Origin: an uncultured Burkholderiales bacterium
GTDB taxonomy: Bacteria; Pseudomonadota; Gammaproteobacteria; Burkholderiales; Burkholderiaceae_E
Direction: 5' to 3'
Length of the DNA stretch: 43,407 bases
Assembly (NCBI GenBank): GCA_902826305.1
Contig: CADEEH010000029.1
Location: forward strand, 1-43,407
The notes under the pieces were generated by a model. The model did no database searches. It saw only the letters and a program-made list of their open reading frames with translations, and was not told the origin of the DNA. Below, piece by piece: positions 1 through 7,411 of this stretch (the stretch's first letter is position 1; each line of letters starts with the position of its first letter). Made by a program: the position numbers and the translations under genes.

Positions 1-2
1 TC

Positions 3-230
3 TTCGTCACCCTCGAGGACGAGACCGGCGCGGTCAACGTGATCGTCTGGCCGGATCTCTTCGAACGCTACCGTCGTGAAGTGCTGGGGTCGCGACTGAT
101 GACCGTCTATGGCGTCTGGCAACGCGACGTCGACACCGGCGGCATGGTCACGCACCTGCTCGCGCGCCGGATCGTCGATCACTCGCGGCTGCTCGGGGAA
201 CTGGTGGTGGCAAGCCGGGACTTCAGGTGA
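3..230 (+). CDS. dnaE2: Error-prone DNA polymerase DnaE2, C-terminal fragment
   Basis: The window opens inside this gene, so only the last 75 codons are visible and the start lies upstream. The frame reads FVTLEDETGAVNVIVWPDLF and ends in a VASRDFR tail. This is the OB-fold region followed by the short SRDFR/H terminus typical of DnaE2 (ImuC), the alpha-subunit-like polymerase of SOS-induced mutagenic translesion synthesis. In that family it acts with ImuB, often in an imuA-imuB-dnaE2 operon; that part would lie off the left edge. DnaE1 also has an OB domain but lacks this terminus, so DnaE2 is preferred. The gene converges with the YHS lipoprotein gene, with a hairpin between them. Confidence 0.8.
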   Translation, partial: FVTLEDETGAVNVIVWPDLFERYRREVLGSRLMTVYGVWQRDVDTGGMVTHLLARRIVDHSRLLGELVVASRDFR

Positions 231-234
231 TCTC

Positions 235-250
235 CGCCGGCTCGCCGGCG
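235..250. terminator. Hairpin between convergent dnaE2 and YHS gene
   Basis: A perfect 6-bp inverted repeat, CGCCGG-CTCG-CCGGCG, sits 4 bases after the dnaE2 stop and 10 bases from the end of the convergent gene. It can fold on either strand and has no long T-run. It is probably a bidirectional terminator; this is inference from position and symmetry. Confidence 0.45.
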
Positions 251-260
251 TGCGTCGCAA

Positions 261-884
261 CTACCTGCCAGGTGCATTCGCGGATCGCGCCGCCTGCTTG
301 CCCTTCTGCCTCGCCTGCCACATCGCCTCGAGTTCGGCGTCGCTCTTGTAGTGCGGGACACGGAACACCCAACGTTTCAGGTTCTGCAGCTTGTTCGGTG
401 TGTCCTTCATCTCGTTGTCCCAGTAACCGTCGGCCAGCCGGATGTTCTCGTCGGGATCCATCTCCCAGTGCTTCAGTGCGCCGGGTCCGCCGAACATGTA
501 CAAGCGACCCTTGTAGACCTTGAACGTGTCGGCACCCACCGCGGTCTTCAGCGCGTAGTTCGCGCCGTTGCTGCAGACACCGCCGTAGGCGGGCACGTAG
601 CGGTCGGGTGACGCGACGAACGTGCTGCGGTTGCCTTCGCTCGCGAAGCGATAGGTGACCGCGTCGTGGTCGGCCTTCAGGTCCGGCCGTCCTTTCACCG
701 CCCGCCCCTCGGTGACATAGGCCACCGGATCGTTGCCACGCAGCATCAGCCGGTGGTCATCCCCGTCGGAGATCACGTTGCGGGTCGCGCAGCCCCCACT
801 CAGTGCCGCCAGCGCGAGCAGCACCACGCCGCTCGTGTGTGCGGACCCGCGCGGGAGGACGGACAGGACGTTCGAGGTGGCCAT
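261..884 (-). CDS. YHS domain-containing putative lipoprotein
   Basis: This 207-aa protein starts with an export signal (residues 1-32) whose hydrophobic stretch ends LSGGC, a weak lipobox with Cys32 as possible lipidation site. The YHS-like core is LRGNDPVAYVTEGRAVKG, then a YRFASEGNR segment, then PAYGGVCSNGANY. This is the layout of small periplasmic YHS proteins thought to bind metal; no reaction is known. The ATG at 884 is chosen because AAGGAAA lies about 6-7 bases upstream; a further in-frame ATG 24 codons earlier would put charged residues before the signal. A second YHS paralog lies at 2034-2501, beyond the channel gene. The C-terminal third is basic and has no recognised domain. Confidence 0.75.
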   Translation of the reverse strand: MATSNVLSVLPRGSAHTSGVVLLALAALSGGCATRNVISDGDDHRLMLRGNDPVAYVTEGRAVKGRPDLKADHDAVTYRFASEGNRSTFVASPDRYVPAYGGVCSNGANYALKTAVGADTFKVYKGRLYMFGGPGALKHWEMDPDENIRLADGYWDNEMKDTPNKLQNLKRWVFRVPHYKSDAELEAMWQARQKGKQAARSANAPGR

Positions 885-983
885 CACGGTTTTCCTTCGG
901 ATCGACGAGCAGAAAGCATACCCCGACCTTCCGTCCGCCGCCGAGCTGCCGGGCACGATCGCCGTGCCGGTTCCACCGATCGG

Positions 984-1865
984 TCAATCCCGTTGCCACG
1001 GCGGCAGTTCGGCCCCGCAGTCGCTGCAGAACCGGGCCTCGGGTGCGTGGCCTTCGCTCAGGCATTCGTGGCAGGTCCGGGTGTTCGGAACCCGCGGCAT
1101 CTTCTGCGCGGTGAACTCGGCGCTGACGATGCCGGTGGGAACCGCCAGCGTCCCCCAGCCGATCAGCATCATCACCGATGCGATCAGGCGCCCGAGGTCG
1201 GTCTTCGGCGTGATGTCCCCGAAGCCCACGGTGGTCATCGTCGTGATCGCCCAGTAGACGGCCACCGGGATGCTGGTGAAGCCGTTGCCCGGCCCCTCGA
1301 CCACGTACATCAGCGTGCCCATCACCAGCACCACCAGCAGCACGAACGACAGGAAGACCAGGATCTTGCGCCGCGACGCGGCCAGTGCCCGCCCGAGCGC
1401 GCCGAACTCGGCAACGTAGGCACCGAGCTTGAAGATCCGGAACACCCTCAGCAGCCGCAGCACCCGCACGTCGATCAGCGCGTGCAGCTCCGGCACCAGC
1501 ATCGCCAGGTAGGTCGGCAGGATCGCGAGCAGGTCGACGATACCGAACACGCTGAGCGCGTAGCGCACGGGATGTCGGACACAGAGCAGCCTGGCCAGGT
1601 ATTCGATCGTGAACAGCACCGTGAACATCCACTCGATCGCGTTCAGCACCGATGCATGTCGCTGGTGCACGCTGTCCACGCTGTCGACCACCACCACCAT
1701 CACGCTGACGAGGATGCAACCGATCAGTGCGATGTCGAACCAGCGACCGGCGCGGGTATCGGCCTCGAAGATGATGGTATAGATGCGCAGCCGCCAGCCG
1801 GTTTCCGGCCGGCCGAAACGCTGGATGTTCTCCGCGGGGATTGTTGTCGTCGCCACGGCGCGCAT
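984..1865 (-). CDS. Voltage-gated potassium channel (Kv/KvAP-like) with C-terminal zinc ribbon
   Basis: This 293-aa inner-membrane protein has the six-helix ion-channel layout. S1 lies near residues 42-60 and S2 near 75-95. S4 is at 133-146 with arginines every third residue (R134, R137, R140, R143). S5 is near 167-187, the pore helix and filter TTVGFGD at 211-217, and S6 near 225-248. The filter is the K+ signature, so voltage-gated K+ passage is the expected role. After S6 the chain carries C265-x2-C268 and C280-x2-C283, a zinc-ribbon-like pair in place of a large regulatory domain. The start at 1865 (MRAVATTT) fits the family length; the frame remains open far upstream, but only as a shadow of the next gene. 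It is divergent from the second YHS gene, with 168 bases between them. Confidence 0.88.
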   Translation of the reverse strand: MRAVATTTIPAENIQRFGRPETGWRLRIYTIIFEADTRAGRWFDIALIGCILVSVMVVVVDSVDSVHQRHASVLNAIEWMFTVLFTIEYLARLLCVRHPVRYALSVFGIVDLLAILPTYLAMLVPELHALIDVRVLRLLRVFRIFKLGAYVAEFGALGRALAASRRKILVFLSFVLLVVLVMGTLMYVVEGPGNGFTSIPVAVYWAITTMTTVGFGDITPKTDLGRLIASVMMLIGWGTLAVPTGIVSAEFTAQKMPRVPNTRTCHECLSEGHAPEARFCSDCGAELPPWQRD

Positions 1866-2033
1866 CGTAGCCGAATTCGACACCCGCCGCGGGCCCTGGC
1901 CCGGGGAGCGGCGCCGGTCGCCCCCGACGGCCAGTGGTTTCAATCGCAACGCAGGTGCCGTCGCCGAGGCGTCGAGCCGAACCGGTGGCGATCGTCGTGC
2001 TGCAAGCAGCGCGCGACAAACACAGGAAACGCG

Positions 2034-2501
2034 ATGAAACGGATCGGGATGCCGCGCCGATCGATCGGCGTGATCACCTTGCTCGTGATGTCGGTCGGCT
2101 CCGCCGTCGGCGGCGAGTTCTTCGAGAGTGAAGGCCTCGCGTTGCGCGGCCATGACCCGGTGGCGTATTTCGATCGGAACCGTCCGCTGCGAGGACTTCC
2201 GGAACACAGCGTGGTGTTCAGGGGCTCGACGTTCCGCTTCGTGTCGCGCGCCAACCGCGACGCCTTCGCCGCCGACCCGACCCGCTACGCGCCGCGCTAC
2301 GGCGGGTTCTGCGCCTACGGCGTGGCCCACGGCTACAAGGCCGAGACCGACCCCGCCGCATTCTCCATCGTCGACGGCCGGCTCTACCTGAACTACAACG
2401 GTGAGGTCCGCGAACTGTGGCAGGCGGACATCCCCGGTGCGGTCGCCGCCGGCGACCGCAACTGGCCGACGGTGTCGAGCCAGCACAAGGTCTACCGATG
2501 A
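2034..2501 (+). CDS. YHS domain-containing periplasmic protein
   Basis: This 155-aa protein has a signal peptide (about residues 1-26, ending SVGSAVGG), so it is probably periplasmic. The YHS core LRGHDPVAYFDRNRPLRG, a FRFVSRANRDAF segment and PRYGGFCAYGVAHGYK match the paralog at 261-884. A single cysteine follows the GGF/GGV element in both. AGGAAA lies about 5 bases before the ATG at 2034. The C-terminus (SIVDGRLYLNYN...) resembles the end of many stand-alone YHS proteins. Metal binding is plausible from the family, but the role is unknown. The gene ends 96 bases before paoA. Confidence 0.78.
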   Translation: MKRIGMPRRSIGVITLLVMSVGSAVGGEFFESEGLALRGHDPVAYFDRNRPLRGLPEHSVVFRGSTFRFVSRANRDAFAADPTRYAPRYGGFCAYGVAHGYKAETDPAAFSIVDGRLYLNYNGEVRELWQADIPGAVAAGDRNWPTVSSQHKVYR

Positions 2502-2597
2502 CGGTCCACGACAGGGTCGACACACGAGATCGACGCATCGTGATCATCGCACGGGCACCGCCTTTGCGTGTCCGTCGCCCATCTCAAGGAGATGCGG

Positions 2598-3230
2598 ATG
2601 GACAAGGACACGACTCGATCGGTCGAGGTTTCTCGACGGCGGTTCCTGGTGACCAGCGCGGCCGGCAGCGCGCTGCCACTGGCCGCAACCGTTGTCCGCG
2701 ACGCCGGCGCGCAGGTCCCGTCGCCCGCAGCGGCCGCCAGGACGGCCCCGCAGCCGTCGCTGGCCATCGTGCTGACGGTCAACGGCACCGACCATCGACT
2801 CAACATCGACCCGCGTACCACGCTGCTCGATGCGTTGCGCGAACACATCGGCCTGGTCGGCTCCAAGAAGGGATGTGATCACGGCCAGTGCGGCGCCTGT
2901 ACGGTGCTCGTCAATGGCGAACGGGTCCTCGCCTGCCTGTCGCTGGCGGCCCAGGCGCAGGGTGCCCCGGTGACGACGATCGAAGGGCTCGCACGTGGCG
3001 ACGAACTGCACCCGATGCAGCAGGCGTTCATCGACAACGACGCATTCCAGTGCGGCTATTGCACACCCGGGCAGATCGTCAGCGCGATCGGTTGTGTGCA
3101 GGAAGGTCGGTTGTCCGGCGACGACGAGATCCGTGAATACATGAGCGGCAACCTGTGCCGGTGCGCGGCCTACCCCAACATCGTCGAGGCGATCCGCGAG
3201 GCCGCCACGAAGATGCGGAGGTCGGCATGA
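2598..3230 (+). CDS. paoA: Periplasmic aldehyde oxidoreductase, [2Fe-2S] subunit (PaoA-like)
   Basis: This 210-aa iron-sulfur subunit belongs to a xanthine-oxidase-family molybdoenzyme that oxidises aldehydes to acids in the periplasm. A Tat signal SRRRFL is at residues 12-17, followed by a hydrophobic stretch; the complex is expected to be exported folded, carried by this subunit. The plant-type cluster ligands are C93, C98, C101 and C113. The second cluster ligands are C152, C155, C187 and C189 (CGYC ... CRC). AAGGAG at 2586-2591 lies 6 bases before the ATG at 2598, which decides the start over two upstream ATGs. It overlaps paoB by ATGA. The three genes form one operon. The molybdenum-cofactor chaperone PaoD is not in view. 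Confidence 0.9.
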   Translation: MDKDTTRSVEVSRRRFLVTSAAGSALPLAATVVRDAGAQVPSPAAAARTAPQPSLAIVLTVNGTDHRLNIDPRTTLLDALREHIGLVGSKKGCDHGQCGACTVLVNGERVLACLSLAAQAQGAPVTTIEGLARGDELHPMQQAFIDNDAFQCGYCTPGQIVSAIGCVQEGRLSGDDEIREYMSGNLCRCAAYPNIVEAIREAATKMRRSA

Positions 3231-4246
3231 AGCCGTTCACCTACGCTTATGCGACCGATGCGACGGCCGCGGTCACCGCCGCCTCGGGGGGCGCCGCACC
3301 GGCCACACGATCGCCCGTGCAGTTCCTCGGCGGAGGAACCACCCTGCTCGACCTGATGAAACTCGACGTGATGCAGCCGACACAACTGGTCGACATCACC
3401 CGCATCACCGATGCGTCGATGCGTTCGGTCGAGACCACCGCGCAGGGCCTGCGGATCGGCGCGCTTGCGACGATGCGGCAGGTTGCCGACCATCCGACCG
3501 TACGGCGGGACTACCCGGTGGTGTCCGAGGCCCTGTGGCTCGCGGCCTCGCCGCAGATCCGCAACATGGCGCGCGTCGGCGGCAACGTGTTGCAGCGGAC
3601 ACGATGTGCTTACTTCCGCGATCCGAGCTGGCCTTGCAACAAACGTGAACCGGGCAGCGGCTGCCCGGCCCTCGAGGGGCAGAACCGATGGCACGCGGTG
3701 CTCGGTGCATCCGAGCAGTGCATCGCCAGCTACCCGGGCGACTGGGCGATTGCACTGGTTGCACTCGACGCTTCGGTGCAGACGCTGGCCGCCTCCGGCC
3801 CGCGCACGATCCGTTTCGCCGACTTGCATCGTCCCCCGGGCACCACGCCGCACATCGAGACCAGCCTCGCGCCGGGGGAACTGATCACCGGCTTCACGAT
3901 CCCGGCAGGTCCACACACCCGGCGCTCGTTGTACCTGAAGGTGCGCGACCGGGAGTCCTACGAGTTCGCCCTGGCCAGCGCCGCGGTCGCGATGGAACTG
4001 CGCGGCGACACCGTCACCGCGGTGCGGATCGGCATCGGCGGCCCGGTCGCGGTGCCATGGCGGGCCCGTGAAGCCGAAGCCGAACTGACCGGCAAGCCGC
4101 TGACCGAGGCGAGCGCGCTGGCGGCCGCCCGGGTCGCATTCGGTGGCGCGCAGGCCCGTGAACACAACGCGTTCCGCATCCCGCTCGGCCAGCAGACGCT
4201 GGTCCGCGCATTGCTGCAGGCCCAATCGATGGAGTTGAAGTCATGA
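3227..4246 (+). CDS. paoB: Periplasmic aldehyde oxidoreductase, FAD-binding subunit (PaoB-like)
   Basis: This 339-aa flavin subunit passes electrons between the molybdenum/iron-sulfur centres and the acceptor. The FAD-contact segment FLGGGTTLLDLMK is at residues 33-45 and VGGNVLQRTRC at 117-127. Four cysteines, C127, C137, C146 and C165, lie in the insert CAYFRDPSWPCNKREPGSGC and the following SEQC. This insert holds an extra [4Fe-4S] cluster in E. coli PaoB and separates this type from ordinary CoxM-like subunits. The CO dehydrogenase flavoprotein C-terminal domain occupies about 235-335. The start overlaps the paoA stop (ATGA at 3227-3230) and the end overlaps paoC the same way, so translation is coupled. 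Confidence 0.9.
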   Translation: MKPFTYAYATDATAAVTAASGGAAPATRSPVQFLGGGTTLLDLMKLDVMQPTQLVDITRITDASMRSVETTAQGLRIGALATMRQVADHPTVRRDYPVVSEALWLAASPQIRNMARVGGNVLQRTRCAYFRDPSWPCNKREPGSGCPALEGQNRWHAVLGASEQCIASYPGDWAIALVALDASVQTLAASGPRTIRFADLHRPPGTTPHIETSLAPGELITGFTIPAGPHTRRSLYLKVRDRESYEFALASAAVAMELRGDTVTAVRIGIGGPVAVPWRAREAEAELTGKPLTEASALAAARVAFGGAQAREHNAFRIPLGQQTLVRALLQAQSMELKS

Positions 4247-6459
4247 CTTCCCCCGTTCCGGAACAGAAGGAGAACATGGGGCGACCGATCGCGCGCCGCG
4301 AAGCGCGCGCGAAGGTGACCGGCGCCGCCCGCTACGCGGCCGACATGCCGCTGGTCAACCCCGCCTACGGCTACCTGGTGATGAGCACGATCGGCCGCGG
4401 CAGGGTCGCCGGCTTCGACGACGGCCCGGCGCGGGCGGTGCCGGGTGTGCTCGAGGTCATGACCCACCTGAATCGTCCGAAGCTGCAGCCGATCAAGCAC
4501 TTCTTCGCCGGAGGCCCGGCGCTGACCGAGGTACCGCCGCTGGCCGATTCGCAGATCGCCTACGACGGCCAGGTGATCGCGATGATCGTCGCCGAGACCT
4601 TCGAGGCCGCACGCGAGGCCGCGAACCGGCTGGTCGTGCGCTATGAACGGGCCCGCCCGTCGGCCACGTTCGGCTCCGCAGGGGTCGAGGAACAGGTCAC
4701 CTCGAAGGTGATGCCGATGCGCAAGGATCCCGTGCTCGGCGACGCCCAGGCCGCGTTGTCCACCGCCGCCGTGGTCCACGACGCCGAATACGGCACTCCG
4801 ATCCAGCACCACAATCCGATCGAGCTGTTCTCGACCAGTGCACAGTGGCTCGGTGACGAGCTGACGATCTACGAGCCGAGCCAGTTCGTCTACGGTCTTC
4901 GGACCGGCCTGGCGATGCAGCTCGGGATGCCGCCTGAGAAGGTCCGGATCATCAACGATTTCGTCGGCGGCGCCTTCGGTTCCAAGGGCGCGGTCACCCA
5001 CCGCAGCGCACTGGTCGCACTGGCCGCGCGCCAGCTCGGCCGGCCGGTCAAGCTGGTGGTCACCCGCGACCAGGCGTTCACCATCGCGGGTTACCGGCAC
5101 GAGACGAAACATCGTGTCCGCCTGGGTGCCGCGCGCGACGGGCGTTTCGTCGCCTATCACCACGACATCTGGGAGCTGAACGGCCGGACCGATCCGTACA
5201 TCAACGGCGGCATCGAGAACTCCTCGGCGATGTACGCGTTCCCCGCGGTGATGAGCACCGCCCGCATGGTGCGTGCCGACCGCAGCCCGCCGATCTTCAT
5301 GCGTTCGCCGCCCGAAGTGCCGGTCATGTATGCACTGGAGAGCGCGATCGACGAGCTGGCCGTGACCCTCGCGATGGACCCGGTCGAGCTGCGCCGGATC
5401 AACGACACCGACCGCAACTGGGTGACCGGCAAGCCCTACACGACCCGCGGCCTGATGAAGTGCTACGACGCCGCCGGTGCCGCGTTCGGCTGGCGCAAGC
5501 GGGACCCGCGACCGGGGTCGATGCGCGACGGTGACTGGCTGATCGGCTGGGGCTGTGCGACCGCGACCTACCCGACCCAGGTTTCCCCGGCGGTCGCGCG
5601 CGTGCGGCTGGTCGCCGACGGCACCGCCCGAGTCGAGATCGCGGCGCACGACGTCGGCACCGGCGCCTACACGGTCATCGGCCAGACGGTGGCCGAGGCA
5701 CTGGCGATCGAACCCGACGCGGTGGCGGTGACGATCGGCGACAGTGTGCTGCCGCCGGGCCCGGTCTCCGGCGGCTCGGTCACCACCGCGAGCGCCTGCT
5801 CGGCGGCCAAGATCGCCTGCGAGCAGATCCTCGCGCGGCTCGGCACGCCGCGTGGCGCCCCCACCCGCGAGCGGATGGCCGCCTTCGAACGGCTTGAACT
5901 GGGTGCAATCGAGGAGACCGGCAACTATGTGCCGGCGTCGAGCAAGACACGGACGACCGCCGGCCTGTACAAGGGCGCGGTCGACATCACCGGTGGCGCC
6001 AACCTGGAGAGTGACGCCAAGACGATGTTCGCCTTCGGCGCCGAGTTCGTCGAAGTTCGCGTGCACGCGCGCACACGCGAGATCCGGGTGCCGCGGATCG
6101 TCGGCGCCTTCGCCGCCGGACGGATCATGAACCCGCGGACCGCGCACAGCCAGCTGATGGGCGGGATGATCTGGGGCATCGGCTCGGCGCTGCACGAACA
6201 CACCGAGATCGACACCCGCGAAGCGCGCTTCATGAATGACAACCTCGCCGAATACCTGGTGCCGGTCAACGCCGACATCCGCCGCGTCGACGTGATCATG
6301 ATCCCCGAGGTCGACAACGAGGTGAATCCGGCCGGTGCCAAGGGCATCGGGGAGCTGGCCAACGTCGGCACCGCGGCAGCCGTGGCCAACGCGGTCTTCC
6401 ACGCCACCGGCCGGCGCATCCGCGACCTGCCGATCACGGTGGACAAGCTGATCGTCTGA
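4243..6459 (+). CDS. paoC: Periplasmic aldehyde oxidoreductase, molybdenum-binding subunit (PaoC-like)
   Basis: This 738-aa catalytic subunit is close to the family length (about 730). Domain order is an N-terminal aldehyde oxidase/xanthine dehydrogenase hammerhead (about 15-130), then the molybdopterin-binding halves. Visible signatures are VGGAFGSKG near residues 243-251, the SGGSVTTASACSAAK region, and the C-terminal GAKGIGELANVG. In the last of these, E704 matches the catalytic glutamate that activates water at molybdenum. There is no own signal peptide, consistent with co-export with PaoA. Substrates of the family are aromatic and other reactive aldehydes, so a detoxification role is inferred. 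It is the last gene of the operon; a strong 13-bp hairpin follows 34 bases later. Confidence 0.9.
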   Translation: MTSPVPEQKENMGRPIARREARAKVTGAARYAADMPLVNPAYGYLVMSTIGRGRVAGFDDGPARAVPGVLEVMTHLNRPKLQPIKHFFAGGPALTEVPPLADSQIAYDGQVIAMIVAETFEAAREAANRLVVRYERARPSATFGSAGVEEQVTSKVMPMRKDPVLGDAQAALSTAAVVHDAEYGTPIQHHNPIELFSTSAQWLGDELTIYEPSQFVYGLRTGLAMQLGMPPEKVRIINDFVGGAFGSKGAVTHRSALVALAARQLGRPVKLVVTRDQAFTIAGYRHETKHRVRLGAARDGRFVAYHHDIWELNGRTDPYINGGIENSSAMYAFPAVMSTARMVRADRSPPIFMRSPPEVPVMYALESAIDELAVTLAMDPVELRRINDTDRNWVTGKPYTTRGLMKCYDAAGAAFGWRKRDPRPGSMRDGDWLIGWGCATATYPTQVSPAVARVRLVADGTARVEIAAHDVGTGAYTVIGQTVAEALAIEPDAVAVTIGDSVLPPGPVSGGSVTTASACSAAKIACEQILARLGTPRGAPTRERMAAFERLELGAIEETGNYVPASSKTRTTAGLYKGAVDITGGANLESDAKTMFAFGAEFVEVRVHARTREIRVPRIVGAFAAGRIMNPRTAHSQLMGGMIWGIGSALHEHTEIDTREARFMNDNLAEYLVPVNADIRRVDVIMIPEVDNEVNPAGAKGIGELANVGTAAAVANAVFHATGRRIRDLPITVDKLIV

Positions 6460-6493
6460 AGGTCGATGTCGGGAATCTGCAAGACCGGGGCCA

Positions 6494-6534
6494 CGGGTCC
6501 TTCGCACACTGCACCATCCAATGCGAAGGACCCG
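6494..6534 (+). promoter_or_regulatory. 13-bp hairpin masking the SD of the gene at 6539
   Basis: CGGGTCCTTCGCA at 6494-6506 and TGCGAAGGACCCG at 6522-6534 are perfect reverse complements separated by a 15-base loop. The 3' arm contains GAAGGA (6525-6530), the only good SD for the ATG at 6539. If transcribed from upstream, the hairpin would hide the ribosome binding site. It could also serve as the terminator of paoABC, though no T-run follows. A terminator would not need to overlap the SD, so regulation of translation is considered. Confidence 0.65.
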
Positions 6535-6538
6535 CCCG

Positions 6539-7303
6539 ATGAAACCCGTTCTGAAGCACATCCAGCATCACAAGCGTCGCTACGCCGCCCTGCCCTTCTT
6601 CGATTTCCTGCGTGACGATCGCCTGACGCCGCGGGAGCGGCTGGCCTTTTTCCCCTGCATGGCACCGTTCATCATGAGTTTCGGCGACCTCAACCGCCAC
6701 GTGATGCGCGAAGAACCGACCAGCGATCCCTACCAGATGATGCTCAATGCCCACAGCATCGAGGACGATCATCACTGGCCGTGGTACCTGGAGGACTTCA
6801 CCAAGCTCGAGCACGACCAGCCCCGGGCACCGACCGAGACGATGCGTTTCCTGTTCAGCGACGCCACCGTGCGCAGCCGGATGTTGTCGCATCGCCTCGC
6901 GCACCTGATCTGGCTGGGCACCCCGGCAGTGCGGCTGGCGGTCGTCGAAGCGATCGAGGAGACCGGCAACGTGCTGTTCGCGCTGACGACCCGCCTGGCC
7001 GGTGCGATCGAACGCGACTCCGGCGTCGAGCTTCGCTACTGCGGCGAGTTCCACTACCGGCTGGAGACCGGGCACGCGATGAACGGCGACCATGCCGAGC
7101 TGGCGCGCATCGAACTGAGCGAGATCGAACGGGCCGATGCGATCGGCCGTGTCGACGCCGTCTTCGACCTGTTCACCGGCTGGACCGACGAGTTGCTGGC
7201 GTACGCCGAATCGCCACGGGCGCCCGCGACGGACGTCGTGCCGTATGACAATACCCGGTCGACGAGGATCGCTCCGGTGGTGCCGATCCTTCGAACGTCA
7301 TAA
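6539..7303 (+). CDS. Putative heme-oxygenase-fold (HDO/TenA-like) diiron protein
   Basis: This 254-aa soluble protein appears all-helical, with no signal peptide or membrane segment. Possible metal ligands fit the loose pattern of heme-oxygenase-like diiron proteins. These are E75-x2-H78 in HSIEDDHHW, E140/E141 in the helix EAIEETGNVLF, and E176, H179, D184, H185 in LETGHAMNGDHAEL. The related TenA-like and UndA/SznF-type enzymes oxidise small amines or fatty acids, but no substrate can be given here. The ATG at 6539 is chosen for its SD GAAGGA 8 bases upstream; the in-frame ATG at 6521 lies in the hairpin loop. It follows paoC by 79 bases and may or may not share its transcript. The fold call is from motif reading only. 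Confidence 0.55.
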   Translation: MKPVLKHIQHHKRRYAALPFFDFLRDDRLTPRERLAFFPCMAPFIMSFGDLNRHVMREEPTSDPYQMMLNAHSIEDDHHWPWYLEDFTKLEHDQPRAPTETMRFLFSDATVRSRMLSHRLAHLIWLGTPAVRLAVVEAIEETGNVLFALTTRLAGAIERDSGVELRYCGEFHYRLETGHAMNGDHAELARIELSEIERADAIGRVDAVFDLFTGWTDELLAYAESPRAPATDVVPYDNTRSTRIAPVVPILRTS

Positions 7304-7319
7304 GGTGTCGAACCCGCCC

Positions 7320-7333
7320 GCGCGTTCGCGCGC
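7320..7333. terminator. Small GC hairpin with TTCG loop
   Basis: GCGCG-TTCG-CGCGC lies 17 bases after the stop of the gene at 6539-7303. The stem is only 5 bp and no T-run follows, so this is a weak candidate. Confidence 0.25.
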
Positions 7334-7411
7334 CGGCGTCCGTATTGCATCCGAAACAGCGCGGCCCAGGGTCATCCGTCGACCCGGCGCCGCCCCGATC
7401 GTCGTGGATCG

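Noticed and set aside
666-2033. Plus-strand open frame running into the second YHS gene
   Set aside because: It is antisense to the YHS lipoprotein and channel genes; the sequence is low-complexity His/Arg/Gln-rich. Only the part from the ATG at 2034 reads as a real protein.
3958-6561. 867-codon minus-strand frame opposite paoC
   Set aside because: It is antisense to the molybdenum-subunit gene, with composition bias only.
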